DNA of 6,616 nt from Gemmatimonadota bacterium. GTDB taxonomy: Bacteria > Gemmatimonadota > Gemmatimonadetes > Gemmatimonadales > Gemmatimonadaceae. The position numbers were made by a program, and so were the translations under genes. Positions within the stretch are counted from its first letter, which is position 1; every line of letters starts with the position of its first letter. This document shows positions 6,416 to 6,616 of this stretch, piece after piece. The notes under the pieces are model-generated. The model searched no databases and was not told the DNA's origin. It saw only the letters and a program-made list of their open reading frames with translations. The stretch spans positions 1-6,616 of the forward strand of contig QHUV01000140.1 in the NCBI GenBank assembly GCA_003222065.1. Direction: 5' to 3'.

Positions 6416-6616
6416 GGCGCACTTCTCGTCGTTGAGTGGCCGAACTGGACGACCTGTCGCATCCAGCAGAATGAAATCTGGATTTCGTCGCGCCGCGGCT
6501 CGTACGCGTCCGTGCTCTTGTCCGCGTTCGTCCGCGTTCACGCTTTGATGGCGCCAGAGGCGTTCGCGGCACGTTGCGTGGCGAGCGAAGCCACGGATCT
6601 GCTTCTGCGATCAAAT
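6416..6616. other. Downstream non-coding stretch with small repeats
   Basis: No frame here has recognisable protein character. It contains a 14-nt inverted repeat GAAATC-TG-GATTTC (6473-6486), a perfect tandem of GTCCGCGTTC (6520-6539) and a 6-bp stem CGTGGC/GCCACG with a 7-nt loop (6577-6595). None has a T-run, so no terminator for the permease can be assigned firmly; the last stem is the best candidate. Confidence 0.4.
6520..6539 (+). repeat. Tandem 10-mer GTCCGCGTTC x2
   Basis: Two identical adjacent units, with a degenerate third unit (CGTCCGTGCTC, 6507-6517) before them. On the - strand this reads as aacgcggac units, which resemble the dispersed intergenic 'aacacggatgaacac'-type repeats seen in several bacterial phyla. 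That resemblance is from memory and unverified. Confidence 0.45.

Noticed and set aside
6473..6486. 14-nt inverted repeat as a permease terminator
   Set aside because: The loop is only 2-4 nt, the stem is AT-rich and short, and no T-run follows.
6402..6614. Possible small - strand gene at the right edge
   Set aside because: Its Arg/Thr-rich run comes from the tandem repeat, no start signal or motif is seen, and it would overlap the permease end.

Overview
This 6.6 kb window is GC-rich (GC-rich third codon positions) and carries a SusC/SusD outer-membrane nutrient-uptake pair next to a PadR-regulated duplicated MacB/FtsX-type permease. The combination points to Gemmatimonadota, with Acidobacteriota as the main alternative: the SusD protein has the short form with the RARDFWLEGKKLGDLRR motif, and the permease has the N-terminal prefix domain of the 'ADOP' orphan permeases common in those phyla. 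The phylum call is inferred from protein style and composition, not from a search.

Layout. (1) nt 2-1735, + strand: the C-terminal ~577 residues of a SusC/RagA-type TonB-dependent transporter, truncated by the left edge. (2) nt 1739-2989, +: its SusD/RagB-like lipoprotein partner, starting 3 nt after the SusC stop. (3) nt 2996-3032: a long imperfect hairpin between convergent genes, probably a bidirectional terminator. (4) nt 3043-3252, - strand: a small protein with four paired Cys/His knuckles in a FYVE/B-box-like cross-brace order. (5) nt 3253-3410: divergent intergenic region with three TTGA-type direct repeats, including two perfect TTGACA hexamers, just upstream of the PadR gene. (6) nt 3411-3740, +: PadR-family regulator. 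(7) nt 3737-6415, +: 892-residue duplicated permease whose GTG start overlaps the PadR stop by 4 nt. (8) nt 6416-6616: no convincing gene; it holds a short tandem repeat and small inverted repeats.

How the genes relate. SusC and SusD should form one outer-membrane importer (SusD as lid and ligand binder, SusC as TonB-driven channel); no enzyme is present to indicate the substrate. PadR and the permease form a translationally coupled unit in which PadR probably controls the permease. No ATPase gene is present, which fits an orphan permease. The small zinc protein stands alone, divergent from PadR.

The main pattern not explained by genes is the word CGTTAGG: six copies on the + strand and none found on the other strand. 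Five extend to CGTTAGGC. The five copies inside + strand genes are read as Val-Arg or Leu-Gly using AGG or TTA codons. It looks like a strand-biased genomic motif rather than anything required by the proteins.
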